Origin: Mesorhabditis belari
Taxonomy: Eukaryota; Nematoda; Chromadorea; Rhabditida; Rhabditidae
Assembly (NCBI GenBank): GCA_958450365.1
Contig: CAUEEP010000760.1
Span: forward strand, 507,462-571,461
Length of the DNA stretch: 64,000 nucleotides
Direction: 5' to 3'
In this document: piece after piece, positions 60,301-64,000 of the stretch
Position numbering within the stretch: the first letter of the stretch is position 1
Layout: every line of letters begins with the position of its first letter
Made by a program: the position numbers and the translations under genes
Notes under the pieces: model-generated
What the model was told of the DNA's origin: nothing
The model's input: the letters and a program-made list of their open reading frames with translations, nothing else
The model's database searches: none

Positions 60301-63300
60301 GACGGCTTTTCCATTGAGCACATCGTCAAGCAATTTTCTGGAACGTTAACAATTGGAATTACAGCGCCAAGCCTTGGTACGTTAGGTAGAACCAAGTTGA
60401 ATTCTAATTCTTTAAGTTTAATTTAAGTTACATCAAGTTACATCAAGTTACAGATATAACCAAGTTACAGATATAAACAATACCCAAAACTATTTTGAGT
60501 TCGCTTACACATTTCCAAATTGATTGTCGGGTAGCCAAACGGCGTCAGTGCTCACGTGTAACTGTGTGAGTCCATCAAAGGCACCTGGTCGCCAAGTGAA
60601 TCTGGGATCGGGCCAAGTCTAGGTTCAGATAAATTTGATCATGGTACTTATTGGTTTTACCTCCCCCCAGGTATCGATTAGGGTTTTACCCCTGCAGAAA
60701 TCAACAGTGGGTTTTACCCCCCGCAATTTACATACTAAGAAATTTTTGCATAACCTTCTTTCTCTCTCTCTAATCAACAATCAGATCTCAACTCTTATCT
60801 TCACTTCACTTAAAATATCCGATTTTTTTAAGTACCTAGTAATAGCCGGAATAGCTCATAGAGCCGAAGCTCTGAGAAGCTTAGAAGCTCTGAGAAGCTT
60901 AGAAGCTCTGAGAAGCTTAGAAGCTCTGAGAAGCTTAGAAGCTCTGAGAAGCTTAGAAGCTCTGAGAAGCTTAGAAGCTTTGAGAAGCTTAGAAGCTTTG
61001 AGAAGCTTAGAAGCTTTGAGAAGCTTAGAAGCTTTGAGAAGCTTAGAAGCTTTGAGAAGCTTAGAAGCTTTGAGAAGCTTAGAAGCTCTGAGAAGCTTAG
61101 AAGCTCTGAGAAGCTTAGAAGCTCTGAGAAGCTTAGAAGCTCTGAGAAGCTTAGAAGCTCTGAGAAGCTTAGAAGCTCTGAGAAGCTTAGAAGCTCTGAG
61201 AAGCTTAGAAGCTCTGAGAAGCTTAGAAGCTCTGAGAAGCTTAGAAGCTCTGAGAAGCTTAGAAGCTCTGGGAAGCTTAGAAGCTCTGAGAAGCTTAGAA
61301 GCTCTGGAGAGCTTAGAAGCTCTGAGAAGCTTAGAAGCTCTGAGAAGCTTAGAAGCTCTGAGAAGCTTAGAAGCTCTGAGAAGCTTAGAAGCTTTGGAGA
61401 AGCTTAGAAGCTTCTGAGAAGCTTAAGAGCTTCTGGAGAAGCTTAGAAGCTTTGAGAAGCTTAGAAGCTTTGAGAAGCTTAGAAGCTTTGAGAAGCTTAG
61501 AGCTTTGAGAAGCTTAGAGCTTTGAGGAAGCTTGGAAGCTTTGGAGAAGCTTCAGAAGCTTTGAGAAGCTTCAGAGCTTTGAGAAGCTTAGAGCTTGAGA
61601 AGCTTAGAAGCTTTGAGAAGCTTAGAGCTTCTGAGAAGCTTCAGAAGCTTTGAGAAGCCAGGCTTCTGAGAGCTTCAGAGCTTTGAGAAGCTTAGAAGCT
61701 CTTGAGGAAGCTTAGAGCTTTGGAGAGCTTAGAGCTTTGGAGAAGCTCAGGAGCTTTGAGAAGCCAGAGCTCGAGGCTCAGAGCTTTGAGAAGCTCAGAG
61801 CTCTGAGGAAGCTTAGAGCTTTGAGAAGCTTGGAGCTTTGAGAAGCTTAGAAGCTTTGAAAGCTTAGAGCTTTGAGGAAGCTTAGGCTCTGAAGCTTCAG
61901 AGCTCTGGAGAAGCTTAGAGCTTCTGAGAAGCTTCAGAGCTTTGAGGAGCAGAGCCCTGACAGCTTTGAGAAGCTCAGAGCTTTGAGGAGCAGAGCTTTG
62001 AAGCTTGAGAGCTTTGGGAAGCAGAGCTTTGGGAAGCTTAGAGCTTTGAGGAAGCCAGAAGCTTTGAGGAAGCTTCAGAGCTTTGAGAAGCTCAGAGCTT
62101 TGGAGCAGCTTAGCTTGAGAGCTTAGAGCCTTGGAAGCTTAGAGCTTTGAGAAAGCCTAGGAAGCTCTGGAGCAGCTTCAGAGCTTTGAGGAGCTTCAGA
62201 GCCCTGAGAAGCTTAGAGCTTTGGAGAGCTTAGAGCTTTTGGAAGCTTCAGAGCTTTGAGAAGCTTCAGGAGCTGAGCAGCTTAGAGCCTGAAGCTTAGG
62301 AAGCTTTTGAGAAGCTTCAGAGCTTTGGAGAAGCTTGGAGGCTTTGAGAAGCTTAGAAGCTTTGGAAGCTTAGAGCTTTGAGAAGCTTAGAGCTTTGGAG
62401 CAGCTTAGAGCTTCTGAGAGCTTAGAGCTTTGGAGCAAGCTTAGAAGCTTTGAGAAGCTTAGAGCTTTTGGAGAAGCTTAGAAGCTTTGAGAAGCAGAGC
62501 TTTGAGAAGCTTAGAAGCTGGGAAGCTTAGAGCTTTGAGAAGCTCAGAGCTTTGAGGAAGCTTCAGAGCTTTGGGAAGCTTAGAGCTTTGAGAAGCTTAG
62601 AGCTTCTGGAGCAGCTTCAGGCTTTGAAGCTTAGGAGCTGGAAGCTTTGAAAGCCTTGAGGAAGCTTAGAAGCTTTGGGAAGCTTCAGAGCTTTGAGAAG
62701 CTTAGAAGCTTTGGAGAAGCTTAGGAGCTTCTGGAAGCCAGGAAGCTTTGGGAGCAGCTTAGAGCTTTGAGAAGCTTCAGAGCTTTGAGAAGCTTAGGAA
62801 GCTTTGAGGAAGCCAGAGCTGAGAGCCAGAGCTTTGAGAGCTTAGAAGCTTTGAGGAAGCCAGAGCTTTGAGGAAGCTAGAGCTTGAGAAGCTTAGGCCC
62901 TTGGAGAAGCTTAAGAGCTTTGAGGAGCTTAGAGCTTTGGGAAGCTTAGGCTTCTGAAGCTTACAGCTTTGAGAGCTTAGAGCTTCTGGGAAGCTAAAGC
63001 TTTGAGAAGCTTAGGCTTTGAGGAAGCTTAGAAGCTTTGAGAAGCTCAGAGCTTTGAGGAAGCCTCAGAGCTTTGGGAAGCCAGAAGCTTTGGGAAGCTT
63101 AGAGGCTTGAGAAGCTCAGAAGCTTCTGGAGAAGCTTCAGGGCTTTGAGAGCTTAAGGCTTCTGGGAAGCTTAGAGCTTTGGAGAGCTCAGAGCTTCTGA
63201 GGAAGCTTAGAGCTTCTGAGAGCTTAGAGCTTTGAGAAGCTCAGAGCCTGAGAAGCTTAGAGCTTTGAGGAAGCTTCAGAGCCTGAGGCTTAGAGCTTTG

Positions 63301-64000
63301 GGAAGCTTAGAGCTTTGAGAAGCTCGAGCTTTGAGGAGCTTCAGAGCTTTGAGAAGCTTCAGAGCTCTGAGAGCTAGGCAGAGCTTTGAGAAGCTTAGCT
63401 TTGGGAAGCTTAGAGCTTTGAGAGCTTAGAAGCTTTGGAGAAGCAGAGCTTTGGGAAGCCTGAGAGCTTCTGAGGAAGCCCAGAGCTGAGAAGCTGAGAA
63501 GCTTTGAGAAGCTTAGAAGCTTTGAGAAGCTTAGAAGCTTTGAGAAGCTTAGAAGCTTTGAGAAGCTTAGAAGCTTTGAGAAGCTTAGAAGCTTTGAGAA
63601 GCTTAGAAGCTTTGAGAAGCTGAGAAGCTTTGAGAAGCTTAGAAGCTTTGAGAAGCTTAGAAGCTTTGAGAAGCTTAGAAGCTTTGAGAAGCTTAGAAGC
63701 TTTGAGAAGCTTAGAAGCTTTGAGTTCCCCGAGCCCCCTCCCAGGGGGAGGGCGCTGCTCGACGTTCAGCCACCACCGCGTGGTGAGCAGTGGGCATCCC
63801 CTGAAAGCAGGGGATGGCTAAGAGCTGGACTAGATAGGAGGCTTTAAGTAATAGGTAGAGTAAGTAGAGTAGGTAGCATCGTGTATTGCGGGGGTAAAAC
63901 CCATAAGAGCCTTGATCATTAATAAAACCTTACCATTCGAAATTGAATCGCTCCACTGATTAGTTGACTTTGAGCATCCTAAAATGAAAAGTGAAAGCAT
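57350..64000 (-). CDS. Cys-loop ligand-gated channel subunit 2, 5' end off the window
   Basis: Paralogue of the gene at 32.0-35.3 kb. Exons in the window: 63934-63978, 60509-60618, 60232-60337, 60128-60192, 59993-60056, 59182-59247, 59000-59137, 58865-58958, 57509-57647, 57350-57467; 945 nt in one phase (314 residues) to the stop. Most internal exons have exactly the same lengths as in the paralogue (45, 110, 65, 66, 138, 94). Motifs: WPDPRFTW (intact Trp), WLPDNQFGN, Cys-loop [21 protein letters not shown]1 [21 protein letters not shown]2 [17 protein letters not shown] (identical to gene 1), M3 and M4 [17 protein letters not shown]. The intron at 60231 starts with GC instead of GT. Signal peptide and first exons lie beyond 64000. 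No vicinal Cys pair. Confidence 0.9.
57930..58080. repeat. Duplicate of part of a receptor 2 exon
   Basis: About 140 bp in the intron between the 57.6- and 58.9-kb exons repeats 60030-60160, including the exon end at 60128-60150 (ATTTACCTATCGTAGGCAAA) and part of the exon ending at 60056 (CGTTGATATTAGACT). A partial internal duplication of the gene. Confidence 0.75.
58231..58750. repeat. Three tandem copies of a 185-bp unit
   Basis: Units begin near 58231, 58415 and 58600 (TATAGAGAATTGAAGCCTGG). Copies 1 and 2 are almost identical; copy 3 diverges near its end. Contains blocks of the foldback family. The repeated peptides read from it are not a gene. Confidence 0.85.
59640..59895. repeat. 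12-bp minisatellite
   Basis: About 20 copies of AACTTAAGCTTT (or AACTAAAGCTT), in an intron of receptor 2. Confidence 0.85.
60855..63725. repeat. 18-bp HindIII-rich minisatellite, about 2.9 kb
   Basis: Unit GAGAAGCTTAGAAGCTCT or ...CTTT, about 150 copies. 60860-61390 and 63490-63720 are very regular. 61400-63490 has irregular one- and two-base gains and losses in almost every unit, unlike the clean edges. The repeated LEALRS peptide read on the plus strand is an artefact of the array. Confidence 0.9.
63754..63830 (+). ncRNA. HDV-like self-cleaving ribozyme
   Basis: The sequence folds into the full nested double pseudoknot of HDV-like ribozymes. P1: GCTGCTC (63754-63760) with GAGCAGT (63785-63791), 7 bp, with the G-U wobble expected at the cleavage site. 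P2: GTTCAGC (63764-63770) with GCTGGAC (63824-63830). P3: ACC (63772-63774) with GGT (63782-63784), loop ACCGCGT containing the CC that can form P1.1 with GG at 63792-63793. P4: CATCCCCTG / CAGGGGATG with an AAAG loop (63795-63816). The P4-P2 joining strand GCTAAGA (63817-63823) matches the conserved GCNAAG core, making C63818 the catalytic cytosine. Predicted cleavage is between 63753 and 63754. Such ribozymes occur in nematodes and often mark ends of retroelements. This one is antisense to the receptor 2 intron it lies in, so it would not cut that pre-mRNA. Confidence 0.88.

Larger units (their letters stand above)
60636..63918. mobile_element. TIR-bounded minisatellite-ribozyme unit filling an intron
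   Basis: The left end TGATCATGGTACTTATTGG, followed by TTTTACC, is mirrored at the right end by GGTAAAACCCATAAGAG, then CCTTGATCA (about 22 of 26 bases pair). GGTTTTACCCC(C)CGCAAT blocks just inside the left end (to about 60727) match TTGCGGGGGTAAAACC at the right. Between the ends lie the 18-bp array and the ribozyme. The intron of receptor 2 (60619-63933) has only about 30 bp outside this unit, while the equivalent intron of the paralogue is 45 bp in all, so the unit was inserted into a tiny intron. No transposase is present. Confidence 0.7.

Noticed and set aside
60635..61417. 260-residue frame with LEALRS repeats
   Set aside because: Translation of the 18-bp satellite inside an intron of a minus-strand gene.
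63724..63753. CCCCCTCCCAGGGGGAGGG considered as part of the ribozyme
   Set aside because: It lies 5' of the predicted cleavage site and is not needed for any of the five helices; it may only be a neighbouring hairpin.

Overview
The window looks like nuclear DNA of a nematode, probably a free-living rhabditid. It is AT-rich. Its genes are cut into many short exons by GT-AG introns, several only about 40-60 bp long. The gene set (an UNC-93-like protein, two Cys-loop ligand-gated channel subunits, a type II C-type lectin, a TKL-type kinase) and the dense Tc1/mariner-type transposons and MITEs fit that group. The species is not identified. No bacterial operon, plasmid or CRISPR signal is seen.

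Layout. 0-1.7 kb: a possible isolated exon and a foldback MITE. 1.7-12.6 kb (minus): a large multi-exon, multi-pass membrane protein gene resembling tincar, with several MITEs and minisatellites in its introns. 12.6-32 kb: gene-poor, made of MITEs, tRNA-like relics, about ten minisatellites and a mariner element at 26.5-27.7 kb. 32.0-35.3 kb (minus): a Cys-loop receptor gene whose 12 exons join in frame except for one TGA at a conserved Trp. 35.9-40.4 kb: a second mariner, a mariner relic and a Tc3-like element. 40.6-42.2 kb (minus): a C-type lectin gene lacking its last exon. 42.3-45.8 kb: MITE, Tc1-like relic and a protein kinase gene with one in-frame TAG. 46.3-49.6 kb: mariner relics, a MITE carrying a captured GC-rich Cys-rich coding fragment, and a 681-bp element with an 8-bp target duplication. 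50.3-57.2 kb (plus): a complete 12-exon UNC-93-like gene with two tandem intron-containing tRNA-Phe genes in one intron. 57.35 kb to the right edge (minus): a second Cys-loop receptor, paralogous to the first.

The most unusual object is at the right end. Intron 60619-63933 of the second receptor is almost entirely filled by a 3.3-kb unit bounded by imperfect inverted repeats. The unit contains a 2.9-kb 18-bp minisatellite and, at 63754-63830 on the plus strand, a sequence that folds as a complete HDV-like self-cleaving ribozyme (P1, P2, P3, P1.1, P4 and the catalytic GCTAAG joining segment). The second theme is a recurring arrangement in which a TA-flanked DNA element sits exactly at the junction of a direct duplication of host DNA (13.2-14.1 kb, 24.3-25.0 kb, 14.3-15.8 kb and, less cleanly, 40.8-41.8 kb). 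The genes are not an operon. They share the region mainly as two diverged receptor copies about 25 kb apart, with unrelated genes between them.
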